Notes under the pieces: model-generated | Told to the model about the DNA's origin: nothing | The model's input: the letters and a program-made list of their open reading frames with translations, nothing else | Databases searched by the model: none | Made by a program: the position numbers and the translations under genes | Source: Chryseobacterium piperi | Lineage (GTDB): Bacteria; Bacteroidota; Bacteroidia; Flavobacteriales; Weeksellaceae | Assembly (NCBI RefSeq): GCF_002285635.2 | Contig: NZ_CP023049.2 | Location: forward strand, 1,798,001-1,862,000 | DNA: 64,000 nucleotides | Reading direction: 5' to 3' | In this document: positions 17,399 through 27,500 of the stretch, piece by piece | Layout of the letters: the number at the start of each line of letters is the position of its first letter | Position numbering within the stretch: the stretch's first letter is position 1

Positions 17399-19360
17399 TT
17401 ATTTTTTAATAATTTTAGTGGTCTGCTTAGAACCATCTTTCATATCTAGTGTCATCAAATATACTCCAGATTTAATATCATTTAAATAAAGAGCAGAACC
17501 CGGTTTATCAATAGTTTTCATCAACCTTCCTGAAAAATCAGAAATAGTAATAGTCTTAACATTTGCAACCTCTGATATATTCAGGATATCATTGAATGGA
17601 TTAGGGTAAAGCTTAATTCCATTTTTATTTCCACTCACCTCAGATGTCCCTAAGTTATTTTTGGTAATATTTATTGTAAACGGTCCTTCTAAATTATCTG
17701 TAAATCCACTGTAGTTCCCTATGTTTACATAATAGGTTGTTCCTGCTATAGTCGGTATTGAAATAGTTTCAGATTCTCCTGTTCCAGTATCGTCTACAGT
17801 ATTTTCACATGACAAACTTCCACAGGTACCACTATACACTCCGATCTGAGAATCAAAATCACTACCTGTCGGCATAGTCACGGTAATATCAAAAGTACTT
17901 CCATCCCCAACAAATGTAAACCATGTACCATCATTCATTGTATTAGTGCAGGTATTTACAAACCCACCGTTATTCGTCGTGTTGGCTCCATCAGCTTGTA
18001 CATAATTATAAGGGAATGCAGAAGCAACCAAAGCTCCTGAACATTCATCATTGGCAGGCGGCGGTGGCATAGTACCTACACAAATATCAAAGCTTTGATT
18101 GCTTCCCGCACCAAAATAGCTATAAACTCTCACGTAATAAGTTTCACCTACCGTCAGCCCTGAAATTACAGACGAAGGATCATCTGAGCAAAGAATACTG
18201 GACAAGGTTCCGCAAGCTCCGCTAAATACCTGGAAATAGGTATCGTCATCATCATCCGTCCCTACAGAAGTAATATTCAGAAGCGAAACCTTATGAGCTG
18301 TTGCCGTTGCAACAAACTTAAACCATACATCATCGTCAGGAGTACCATAACACGGATCAGGAATCAATCCGGAATCTGTAGCTCCTAAAGTATATCCTGA
18401 AGTTACTGCTCCACAATTTAAATCCGGATTCACAGTCAGCGCAATAGCATCAGCACATTCATCATTGGCAGGCAAAGACGGAACGGTTTTAAACGCAATC
18501 TCAGAACAGCCTGATGATTCGCCCGCTGATCCTACTGAGGTCACTTTTAGATAATACATTGTATTGTTAACTAATGAAGCAGGTGGCGTAAAGCTATTCG
18601 TTGTTACAGCTTGTTGGTTAACAATATCCGTTCCTCCGGGAGTTGTACCTATCGAAACCTTATATCCTGTAGCTCCGGAAACACCATTCCAGTTAATGGT
18701 AGGTGCCAATGGAACAAAAGTAGCATTATTTGTTGGGTAAGTCACCAACGGACAAGCTGGAATAGGGTTTACAGTTAACCCATTAATCGTAACCACTGAT
18801 TTATACATTTCCAAATCGCCTGCGGGAGGAGAAGCAGGATCCGGATTAGTACTATCACTTCTATAGTAAAGAGTAGAATTAGGTGCCAAAGGATATACAT
18901 ACATCGCTTCGTCATTATTATCATCATAACCCTGAGAGTTTTCTTCAGCAGCAATAACTAAATTATCTGTATTATTATAGGGAAATGGTGTCGTAAAAGT
19001 AATTTCCACCACTCCATTGGAATTGGTAATCGTTCCAGCATAAACTTGTGTAAGCTGTGTAAGTGGTATCCAATCTGTATCAGAAGTAAAGCTCGACTTT
19101 GTTGTATGACCTAAATATACCACCCAATCCGATGAATTCGTTAAAGACATTGTCGGATCAAGATAAAAGGTGAGCCCGGTAATATTCCCAGCCGCATTTG
19201 CATTGATTTCCTGCTTTGTAAAAATCTGCTGTACGTAAGAATATCCGTAATATGTACTAATCGGAGCAGCTCCAACTTCAGTACTTCCTGTACCCAAACT
19301 AATTTGGGCGTTCAAGGCCATGCCAACCATCATTAAGCATGAAAGTAAAAATTTTACCAT
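17399..19360 (-). CDS. Type IX-secreted modular surface protein (copy 1 of a tandem pair)
   Basis: 653 residues. Signal peptide MVKFLLSCLMMVGMALNAQ. Residues about 20-190 form a beta-rich N-terminal domain (SLGTGSTEVGAAPISTYYGY). A fibronectin type III-like module lies at about 205-295 (NWNGVSGATGYKVSIGTTPGG). Two modules begin with NDEC (near 300 and 440), each with a WF.FV core and acidic DDDD segments that may bind calcium. The C-terminus is a type A type IX sorting domain (LYPNPFNDILNISEV, then KSGVYLMTLDMKDGSKQT, ending KIIKK). The protein is expected on the cell surface or released. It is a tandem duplicate of the next gene upstream, with the same module order. Likely adhesin or matrix protein; no catalytic motif seen. 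Confidence 0.88.
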   Translation of the reverse strand: MVKFLLSCLMMVGMALNAQISLGTGSTEVGAAPISTYYGYSYVQQIFTKQEINANAAGNITGLTFYLDPTMSLTNSSDWVVYLGHTTKSSFTSDTDWIPLTQLTQVYAGTITNSNGVVEITFTTPFPYNNTDNLVIAAEENSQGYDDNNDEAMYVYPLAPNSTLYYRSDSTNPDPASPPAGDLEMYKSVVTINGLTVNPIPACPLVTYPTNNATFVPLAPTINWNGVSGATGYKVSIGTTPGGTDIVNQQAVTTNSFTPPASLVNNTMYYLKVTSVGSAGESSGCSEIAFKTVPSLPANDECADAIALTVNPDLNCGAVTSGYTLGATDSGLIPDPCYGTPDDDVWFKFVATATAHKVSLLNITSVGTDDDDDTYFQVFSGACGTLSSILCSDDPSSVISGLTVGETYYVRVYSYFGAGSNQSFDICVGTMPPPPANDECSGALVASAFPYNYVQADGANTTNNGGFVNTCTNTMNDGTWFTFVGDGSTFDITVTMPTGSDFDSQIGVYSGTCGSLSCENTVDDTGTGESETISIPTIAGTTYYVNIGNYSGFTDNLEGPFTINITKNNLGTSEVSGNKNGIKLYPNPFNDILNISEVANVKTITISDFSGRLMKTIDKPGSALYLNDIKSGVYLMTLDMKDGSKQTTKIIKK

Positions 19361-19420
19361 AAATTAAAGTATTTAGTGTTTAAAATACTAATTTACTAAT
19401 AAATAGGTATATAAAATAAA

Positions 19421-19452
19421 ATAATGACAGTTAAAAACTTAACTGTCATTAT
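19421..19452 (-). terminator. Terminator after the second type IX cargo gene
   Basis: ATAATGACAGTTAA / TTAACTGTCATTAT, a 14-bp perfect stem with loop AAAC, 23 bp after the stop at 19475. Its core (TGACAGTTAA) is nearly the same as in the terminator at 21517-21544. Confidence 0.8.
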
Positions 19453-19474
19453 AATTTATAAAATAAATCAAATT

Positions 19475-21451
19475 TTATTTTTTGATTGTTTTAAGCGTTT
19501 GCTTAGAGCCATCTTTCATTTCAAGTGTTACCAGATATATTCCCGATTTCAATTCTCCTAAATGAAGTATTGATCCCGGGTTACTGATTGTTTTTACTAA
19601 TCTGCCGGCAATATCAGATATCGAAACAGATTTAACAAGAGCAGCATCTGAAATATTTAATATATCATCAAATGGATTCGGATATACTTCATTTTTGGTT
19701 TTAATCACTTTAGGACCAGCTACCATTCTTGAAGATTCCGAACTGCTATTATTATTAATCGTGATCGTAAATGCTCCTTCCAGATCATCGGTATATTCAC
19801 TATAATAACCTATATTTACATAATACGTAGTTCCAAGTTGAGTGTTTACAGAAATCATCTCTGTTTCCCCAGCTCCCATACTATCAACAGTACCTTCACA
19901 TACTAAACTGCTGCAACTTCCGCTGTAAACTCCAATCTGAGGATCGAAATCACTTCCTGAAGGCAGAGTAACCATAATATCAAAAGCATTTCCGTCTCCT
20001 ACAAACGTAAACCATGTGCCATCATTCATTCCATTGGTACAAGCAGTAATAAATCCTCCATTATTTGTTGCTCCGCCTCCATCATACTGATCATAAGTAT
20101 ATGGGAATGATGATGCCTCCAAAGCCCCTGAACATTCATCATTTACAGGTGGCGGTGGAATACTGCCTACGCAAATATCAAAGCTTTGATTACTTCCTGC
20201 ACCAGAATAACTATATACCCTTACATAATAGGTTTGCCCCACTGTAAGTCCTGAAACCAGAGATGAAGTAGCATCAGAGCAAAGAATACTGGATAAGCTT
20301 CCACAAGCTCCGCTGAATACCTGGAAATAAGTATCCTCATCATCAACACTTCCAATAGAAGTTACATTCAGAAGAGAAACCTTATGAGTTGTTGCCGTTG
20401 CTACAAATTTATACCATACATCATCATCAGGCTCACCATAACATGGGCTTGGAGCTAATCCCGAATTTGTAGCTCCAAGCGTATAACCTGAAGTTACTGT
20501 TCCACAATTTAAATCAGGATTTACAGTTAATGTGATTGCCTGTGCACATTCGTCGTTTAACGGCAATGGAGGAGCAGACTTAAATGTAATTTCAGAGCAA
20601 GCTGATGATTCCCCGGCATCTCCAACAGAAATCACCCTCAGGTAATGCATTGTATTAGCCGCCAATGGCACAGAAAGAATAAAGCTATTGGTCGTTACAT
20701 ACTGCTGGTTAACCACATCGGTACCTCCAGGAGTAGTACCAAGGGAAACTTTATATCCGGTAGCTCCGGAAACAATATTCCAGGTAATCGCAGATAATAA
20801 AGGAACGAAATCTGAATTATTTGTCGGATAGGTTATCAAGGGACAAACCGGAATTGCACTCTGTGCTAGCCCTTCTATTGTAATCACCGATTTATATGAT
20901 GCCAGATGCCCTACAGGAGGAAAAGCCGGGTTTGGATTAGTCCCATCATTTCTAAAATACAAGGTAGAGCCTGGTGATGATGGATACACATACATAGCTT
21001 CATCACTATTGTCATCATATCCTGGAGCATTTTCATCAGTGGCAATGACCAAATTATCTATATTATTATAAGGAAAGGGTGTTGCAAAAGTAACCTGCAC
21101 CACTCCATTAACATTGGCAACTGTACCTGCAAAAACCTGTGTTAATTCATTAACAGAAATCCAATCCGACTCAGAGTCAAAGCTGGACTTTGTTGTATGG
21201 CCTAAATATACCACCCAATCCGATGAATTGGTTAGAGGCATTGTAGGGTCCATATAGAATTTCAATCCGGTAATATTCCCTGCAGCATTCGTATTGATTT
21301 CCTGTTTTGTAAAAATCTGCTGTACATAAGAATATCCGTAATACGTACTTATCGGGGCTGCACCCACATCCGTACTTCCTGTACCCAAACTAACCTGGGC
21401 ACCCAAAGTCATGCTGAAGATTAATAAGCATGAAAGTAAAAATTTTGTCAT
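19475..21451 (-). CDS. Type IX-secreted modular surface protein (copy 2 of a tandem pair)
   Basis: 658 residues with the same order as the gene at 17399: signal peptide (MTKFLLSCLLIFSMTLGAQ), N-terminal beta domain (SLGTGSTDVGAAPISTYYGY), fibronectin-like module (SGATGYKVSLGTTPGGTDV), two NDEC modules and a type A sorting domain (VYPNPFDDILNISDA, LKSGIYLVTLEMKDGSKQ). The signal, N-terminal domain and first NDEC module are nearly identical to copy 1, while the linker before the sorting domain differs. Several residues in the acidic loop differ (DDED instead of DDDDD). A recent tandem duplication with drift is the simplest explanation. Each copy has its own upstream region and terminator, so they are probably separate transcripts. 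Confidence 0.88.
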   Translation of the reverse strand: MTKFLLSCLLIFSMTLGAQVSLGTGSTDVGAAPISTYYGYSYVQQIFTKQEINTNAAGNITGLKFYMDPTMPLTNSSDWVVYLGHTTKSSFDSESDWISVNELTQVFAGTVANVNGVVQVTFATPFPYNNIDNLVIATDENAPGYDDNSDEAMYVYPSSPGSTLYFRNDGTNPNPAFPPVGHLASYKSVITIEGLAQSAIPVCPLITYPTNNSDFVPLLSAITWNIVSGATGYKVSLGTTPGGTDVVNQQYVTTNSFILSVPLAANTMHYLRVISVGDAGESSACSEITFKSAPPLPLNDECAQAITLTVNPDLNCGTVTSGYTLGATNSGLAPSPCYGEPDDDVWYKFVATATTHKVSLLNVTSIGSVDDEDTYFQVFSGACGSLSSILCSDATSSLVSGLTVGQTYYVRVYSYSGAGSNQSFDICVGSIPPPPVNDECSGALEASSFPYTYDQYDGGGATNNGGFITACTNGMNDGTWFTFVGDGNAFDIMVTLPSGSDFDPQIGVYSGSCSSLVCEGTVDSMGAGETEMISVNTQLGTTYYVNIGYYSEYTDDLEGAFTITINNNSSSESSRMVAGPKVIKTKNEVYPNPFDDILNISDAALVKSVSISDIAGRLVKTISNPGSILHLGELKSGIYLVTLEMKDGSKQTLKTIKK

Positions 21452-21516
21452 AAATTAAAGTATTTACTATTTATAGACACTAATTTACCAATAATAAAGG
21501 ATATAATTTAAAAAAA

Positions 21517-21544
21517 ATGACAGCTAAAAAACTTTAGCTGTCAT
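21517..21544 (-). terminator. Terminator after the third type IX cargo gene
   Basis: ATGACAGCTAAA / TTTAGCTGTCAT, a 12-bp perfect stem with loop AAAC, 27 bp after the stop at 21571. Confidence 0.8.
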
Positions 21545-21570
21545 CCTTATTTTATCAATTAAATCAATTT

Positions 21571-24213
21571 TTATTTCTTAATTGTTTTAACTGTTTGATT
21601 AGAACCATCTTTCATTTCCATCGTCACCAGATACATTCCTGATTTTAACTCTCCTAATTGAAGCGCTGCTCCAGGGTTATTGATTGTTTTCACCAGTCTT
21701 CCGGCAATATCAGAAATAGAAATTGACTTCACTTTGCTTACATCTGAGATATTTAAGATATCCCCAAATGGATTGGGATACACCTTGATCGTATTCTTAG
21801 CATTTGAAACTTCAGAAGTCCCCAAATTAGGATCAAGCATATAGCTGATGTCATCAATAAGAACACTATTCGAAGGTGAGCCTGTATGCTTAAGAATAAG
21901 CTTATTCACTCCCGCCGGTACACCAGTGATGCTTAGCAAATAGTCATCAGCAGTCGTAACACTAGTAGACGTATAAGTTCCTAACACAACAAAAGTGGAT
22001 GTATTAGCAGGATCTGTTAAATACCCTATCTGAACCACTCCACCAGCAGAATAATTAGCTCTACCTTTAAATTTAAAGATGTAATTATTAGATTGCAAAT
22101 TAGCAATTTCAGGAGTAGCTAACATCCCAGTACTTGTTCCACTTGTATAAATATACAATGCATTAGCTCCACTTATTACAGCTCCAGTATTTGCATTTGT
22201 ATAAGCCATTACCCTTGCGTACGTTGATGTAGAACCAACACTGCTCCAACATGAAGGAAGACTTCCTTCAGCTGTAGAATCAAAGTTTTCCGATAATGTC
22301 TGCGCTGTAATACAAGCTGTGATAAATGTTGCTGGTGCTGACCACGCACTCTTATCCGAAGAACTACATACAGAACGTACCCATACATAATAAGTAGCAG
22401 CAGCAGAAAGGCCTGCTAAAGACGCCGTAGTCGTAGTACTTGTACCCGATGCAACCGTAGTAGATGTAGGAGCTGTATTAGTGGTTGAATAATAATATTC
22501 ATATCCACTTCCAGGAGCAGCAGATGGTGCAGTCCAGGCAATATCCGCTGTAGCAGATGTTATATTGGAAACAGCCAATGCGGTAGGCTCAGCACATGTA
22601 GGTGTCACATCAATACTGATGTTATCTACATATAATCTATTCATATTAGCTGCTGAATAAGCATTAAATCCAAAATAATACACTCCGGAAGCTGTCGGGG
22701 TAAAATCCACACTCACAGAATTCGCAGTAGTTCCATTAACAATATTAGGATGATCTGCAAGCACGGTGGTCATAGAGGTACTATTAGTAGATGTACCATA
22801 AGCTACTTTTAATTTTTCAGGATAAGTTGCAGCACTCGCATTTCCGTAGATATACTTTATTCTGTATGATGTTCCCGCTGTAAGATTCAGCCCTTGCGTA
22901 TAGAACCATGTATTCGCTGCACTGGAAAAACTATAACTGTAATTCAGAACTTTAGTAGTAAAGCTACCAGCAGCTGGTGAATAGGTTGTCCAGTTATTTC
23001 CTGTTCCCACATTCTCAACAGAAGTACAACCAGGTAAAGCTGGTGTTGCTACACTTTCAAAGTTTTGAGTATAAGGAACATTCGTGGCTCCGCAAACCGT
23101 TGTAAAAGTTCTTTCCGTACAAGACGAAGAAGTACTGGTTGCATTATACGAATTCACCGTATAATAATAAGTAGTAGCTGGAATCAGCGGAGTTGAAAAC
23201 ATATATGAAGTAACATTTCCTACATCCTGATTATTCATCACATCAGTTCCACCCGCTGTAGTTCCTACACTTAGCTTGTAACCTGTTGCCACGGCAATAG
23301 CATCCCAGGTTATCGTAGGAGTCAAAGACTGCCCAATCGCTCCAGATGATGGCGCTGTTACTGTAGGGCAAATAATATTACGCGTTGTAAATGATGAACT
23401 CGAACAGCCCGACGCTGATCCAATACTGTTTTTAGGAATGACAGTCACATAATATTGTGTCGAATAATTCAACGGCGTTGCACTTGGAGTTGAATAAGTA
23501 GTCACCCCTCCAACATCAAGTCCATTGATAACATCAACACCACCAGCCGTAGTCCCTACATTCAAAGTATAACCTGTCGCTCCTCCGGCCGCTCCCCAAG
23601 TAATTGTAGGAGTAACGGAAATTCCTGTTGCAGCATCTGCCGGAGCAGAAACTGTAGTACAGGTAGGAGCACTTGTTACAGGTTGTGCCAGCTGAACATC
23701 ATCGAAGCCAAGATAAAAATCACCCGGACTCGTACGTGTTCCTTTTAAACGAAACTTAAAGCTGGCGCCTGAAGGAATTGTTCCAGCCGGAATAGTTCCG
23801 GATACTGTTGTACAAGGTATAGCAACCTGACCGGTTATAGTAACCGGAGTCAAAATATTCACCCAGGTAGTCCCTCCATCTACAGAATAATCTGCAGCTA
23901 CTGCTCCACTGATAGCAGAAGAAGAATCATAAGGCTTTGAGAGATACTTAAAAGAATACGTAAGCTCACCCCCATTAGACACAGCAGAACTGTACGTCAC
24001 ATTCCAGGTAGGAGCGCTACCCCATAAGTTGTAATAAATAGTTTTAGACCCGGCACAAGCTGGTCCTGCATTGGTGCCAAATCCCTGATAAGTTGAAGAA
24101 TTTACCGTCCAGCCGGTAGGCAGACTGGTCCCTTCAAAACTTTCATTGACTAAAATTTGTGCAGAAGCCCCGATGCCGAGCGTCAACATACACGATAGTA
24201 GAAGTTTTTTCAT
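21571..24213 (-). CDS. Type IX-secreted multi-domain protein with fibronectin-like repeats
   Basis: 880 residues. Signal peptide MKKLLLSCMLTLGIGASAQ. An N-terminal MAM/cleaved-adhesin-like domain (NESFEGTSLPTGWTV to FYLGFDDVQLAQP, about 20-175) is followed by two fibronectin-like modules with GATGYTLNVGTTAGG and ATGYKLSVGTTAGG. A second adhesin-like domain follows (YTQNFESVATPALPGC to LYVDNISID), then a fibronectin III domain (ADIAWTAPSAAPGSGYEYYY) and a third adhesin-like domain (SENFDSTAEGSLPSCWSSVG to VLIDDISY). The type A sorting domain is YPNPFGDILNISDV ... TVKTIKK. The sorting domain and fibronectin-like modules closely resemble those of the two downstream genes, so modules have been shared within this cluster. 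Probable surface adhesin; no catalytic site seen. Confidence 0.88.
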   Translation of the reverse strand: MKKLLLSCMLTLGIGASAQILVNESFEGTSLPTGWTVNSSTYQGFGTNAGPACAGSKTIYYNLWGSAPTWNVTYSSAVSNGGELTYSFKYLSKPYDSSSAISGAVAADYSVDGGTTWVNILTPVTITGQVAIPCTTVSGTIPAGTIPSGASFKFRLKGTRTSPGDFYLGFDDVQLAQPVTSAPTCTTVSAPADAATGISVTPTITWGAAGGATGYTLNVGTTAGGVDVINGLDVGGVTTYSTPSATPLNYSTQYYVTVIPKNSIGSASGCSSSSFTTRNIICPTVTAPSSGAIGQSLTPTITWDAIAVATGYKLSVGTTAGGTDVMNNQDVGNVTSYMFSTPLIPATTYYYTVNSYNATSTSSSCTERTFTTVCGATNVPYTQNFESVATPALPGCTSVENVGTGNNWTTYSPAAGSFTTKVLNYSYSFSSAANTWFYTQGLNLTAGTSYRIKYIYGNASAATYPEKLKVAYGTSTNSTSMTTVLADHPNIVNGTTANSVSVDFTPTASGVYYFGFNAYSAANMNRLYVDNISIDVTPTCAEPTALAVSNITSATADIAWTAPSAAPGSGYEYYYSTTNTAPTSTTVASGTSTTTTASLAGLSAAATYYVWVRSVCSSSDKSAWSAPATFITACITAQTLSENFDSTAEGSLPSCWSSVGSTSTYARVMAYTNANTGAVISGANALYIYTSGTSTGMLATPEIANLQSNNYIFKFKGRANYSAGGVVQIGYLTDPANTSTFVVLGTYTSTSVTTADDYLLSITGVPAGVNKLILKHTGSPSNSVLIDDISYMLDPNLGTSEVSNAKNTIKVYPNPFGDILNISDVSKVKSISISDIAGRLVKTINNPGAALQLGELKSGMYLVTMEMKDGSNQTVKTIKK

Positions 24214-24510
24214 ATGTAGTAAAAAATTTAATTGGGTGGTAAAAATATAAAATAATTCAATTAAACTTAATAAATATTAAAAATTATTATAAATAAATAA
24301 TAAATTTAATAATTTTATTACAATAAACTAAACAAACATTTAATTACAATTAAATATTCAATAATAAATGAATTGAAAAATCACAACTGACTATCAATTA
24401 GTTAAAAATATAATTCACTTTTCAATGCTATGTAAAATTTAATTAAAAACACAATAAATAAAGAAAATTTTTATTTGAATTTTTAAAATCTCCTCTCGTA
24501 TAAAAACAAA
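24214..24510. other. Intergenic AT-rich region
   Basis: About 300 bp upstream of the 880-residue cargo gene, with long A/T tracts and repeated ATAAAT/TTAATA words. No coding frame or clear promoter match was found. Confidence 0.45.
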
Positions 24511-24535
24511 AAAAAGCGGTCAAAAACCGCTTTTT
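24511..24535 (-). terminator. dnaE terminator
   Basis: AAAAAGCGGT / ACCGCTTTTT, 10-bp stem with loop CAAAA, 19 bp after the stop at 24554; T run on the minus strand. Confidence 0.9.
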
Positions 24536-24553
24536 ATTATTGAATATATCGAA

Positions 24554-27500
24554 TTAGTTCAGATAAAACTCATATTTATTGAGTAATTGAATCTCTTTAA
24601 TCAAATCACCATTCAAGTCTACAGAATGTTTCATCGACTGCACCTCTATCTGGGAGTCATCTTCAATATCTTTAATGTAGAACTTAAATTTCTGGTCCCC
24701 CTTATTTCGATCAAGTACATTTCTGAAAAATTCTAAATCCTCAGGTCTGAAATCCATAACATCCATAACCAAAGATATACTTTTCGCAAATCTTTCAAAG
24801 GCCTCCTGAAGCTCAATCACATCATTCACATTAACAAAAACCCTACCATCTTTAACCTGCGCAAATTTTATTTTAAATATAACAAATCGTTGCACCTCAA
24901 GCTTTTCTTTCAACTTCATATAATCCCGATCCCCGAGTCTGAATGAATAAGATCCGGAATAATCTTCCAATGTGACAAATGCCACTTTTTCACCACTTCT
25001 GAACCCATCCTGAACTCTGTATTCCGTAATCAATCCCGCAACTGTATATTCTTTACCCGCGCCACCATTCTCTCTTTCCTTCTGTAAGGTTTTCCAGTCT
25101 TTTTTCTTTTCTTCAAACAATTCTTCCTGCTTATTGGCAAAAGCCTGTTCTTTATAAGCGTCAACCTCATCAAGATTTAAGAATAGAAAATTACCTTTTG
25201 GTTCTGCTTTTTTAGTTACCTCTTCAATAATCTCCTCTCCTACAAGAACCTCATCAGAAACAATTTCCGTTAAATCAACAACCTCATCCTGGGAATCCGT
25301 CTCAAGGATAGGAACTTCTTCTACAACCGCTTTACTTTCATCTTCTTTTTCTAAAACAGATTTTTTAGAAAGCCTTCCTTGTATAAACTGAAACTGATAT
25401 TTAAATTCATCCAGCGGGTGGGCAGAAAGATAGAAGCCAATAGTCTCTTTTTCTTTATTAAGCTTATGCATATTTGGCCATTCAGGGCAAGGCAATAGTT
25501 TAGGCTGCTCAATTTGTACCTCTTCGGCAAAATCCGCAAACAGAGAGTTTTCCATTTCATTTTTACTTTCCTGAAAACTTTGCCCATAACGGATCAGCCT
25601 TTCCAAATTGGTTCTTCCAGCCATATCTATATCAAAATATTGACCCCTGTGAAAAGAGCTCAATTCATCGAAAGCACCAGCAACCACTAAACTTTCCGCT
25701 ACTCTTTTATTCATTTGAGAAGGAAGGATCCTTTCAAAGAAATCATATACATTTTTAAATCTTCCATTCTGCCTTTCTCTGGTAATACCCTCACTCGGAC
25801 CTTCTCCAATCCCCTTAATCGCCCCTAAACCAAAACGAACCTGTCCCTTTTCGTTTACAGAGAATTTATATTGAGATTCATTAACATCAGGTCCCAAAAC
25901 GTCAACCCCCATACTTTTACAATCCTCCATGAACATAGTAATTGCCTCTGTATTGTTAATGTTATTACTCATTACACTCGCCATATATTCAGCCGGATAA
26001 TTAGCTTTTAAATAAGCAGTCTGATAGGCAATAAAAGCATAGCAGGTAGAGTGAGACTTATTGAAAGCATACTCGGCAAAAGCTTTCCAGTCATTCCATA
26101 TTTTTTCTAGCCGCGTTTCATCCAGATTGTTTTTACGTCCACCTTCAATAAATTTCGGGTACATTTTATTAAGAACATCAATCTGTTTTTTACCCATAGC
26201 TTTTCTCAGAGTATCAGCTTCACCCTTGGTGAAATTTGCCAATTTCTGAGACAGAAGCATTACCTGCTCCTGGTAAACGGTAATTCCATATGTTTCCTTT
26301 AGATACTCTTCAGTTTCAGGTAAATCATAAACAATTTCCTCGATACCATGCTTCCTGTTAATAAAGTTAGGGATATATTTAATTGGCCCCGGACGATACA
26401 ATGCGTTCATTGCAATAAGGTCGGCAAATACTGTTGGCTTAAGCTCCCTCATGTACTTCTGCATCCCGGGACTTTCATATTGGAAAATCCCAACTGTTCT
26501 CCCTTCTTTAAATAACTGATAGGTTTTATTATCATCCAAAGGAATTTCATCCGGATCAATATCAACATTATGTCGTTCTTTAACCAGCTTCAATGCATCT
26601 TTGATAATGGTCAGCGTTCTAAGTCCCAGGAAATCCATTTTAAGAAGCCCTGCACTTTCCGCTACTGAGTTATCAAATTGAGAGACTAAAATATCTGCAT
26701 CTTTTGCCGCAATCGTAACCGGAACAAGATTACTCACATCTTCAGGCGTAATAATTACACCACACGCGTGAATTCCTGTATTCCGGATACACCCTTCCAT
26801 TTTTTTAGCACTCGCTAAAACATCATGTCGGGAATCTCCGGGAGTATTCAGAACAAACCTCATTTCATCAACAAGCATTTGTTCTTCCGGCTTTAATTTA
26901 TCATATTTTGCCAAAGCTTTGGCAATATTCATTCCCGGTGTAGAAGGAATCAGCTTTGCAATATTATTGGTATCGGGAATCGGAAGATCCAAAACCCTTC
27001 CGGCATCTTTAATCGCTGATTTCCCCCCCAAAACAGAATAGGTAATAATCTGCGCTACCTGGTTCTGACCGTATTTATCAATTACCCATTTAATAATCCT
27101 GTCCCGACCCTCATCATCAAAGTCAATATCAATATCGGGCATGGAAACCCTTTCCGGATTCAGGAATCTCTCAAAAAGGAGATCATACTTAATAGGGTCC
27201 ACATTCGTAATTCCGATACAGTAAGCAACGGCAGATCCTGCCGCAGATCCCCTTCCCGGACCTACCCAAACCCCCATGTTACGGGCTTCGTTACAAAAAT
27301 CCTGTACAATCAGGAAGTATCCCGGATATCCGGTATTGGCAATTACATCCAGCTCAAAGTCCAAACGTTCCTTTACACTCTCTGTAATTCCATCCTCACC
27401 ATATCTTCTTCTGGCTCCCTCGTAGGTCAAATGAGTCAAATAAGCCATTTCCCCTCTCTTTCCACCATCTACATCATCCTCAGCATGTATAAACTCCTGC

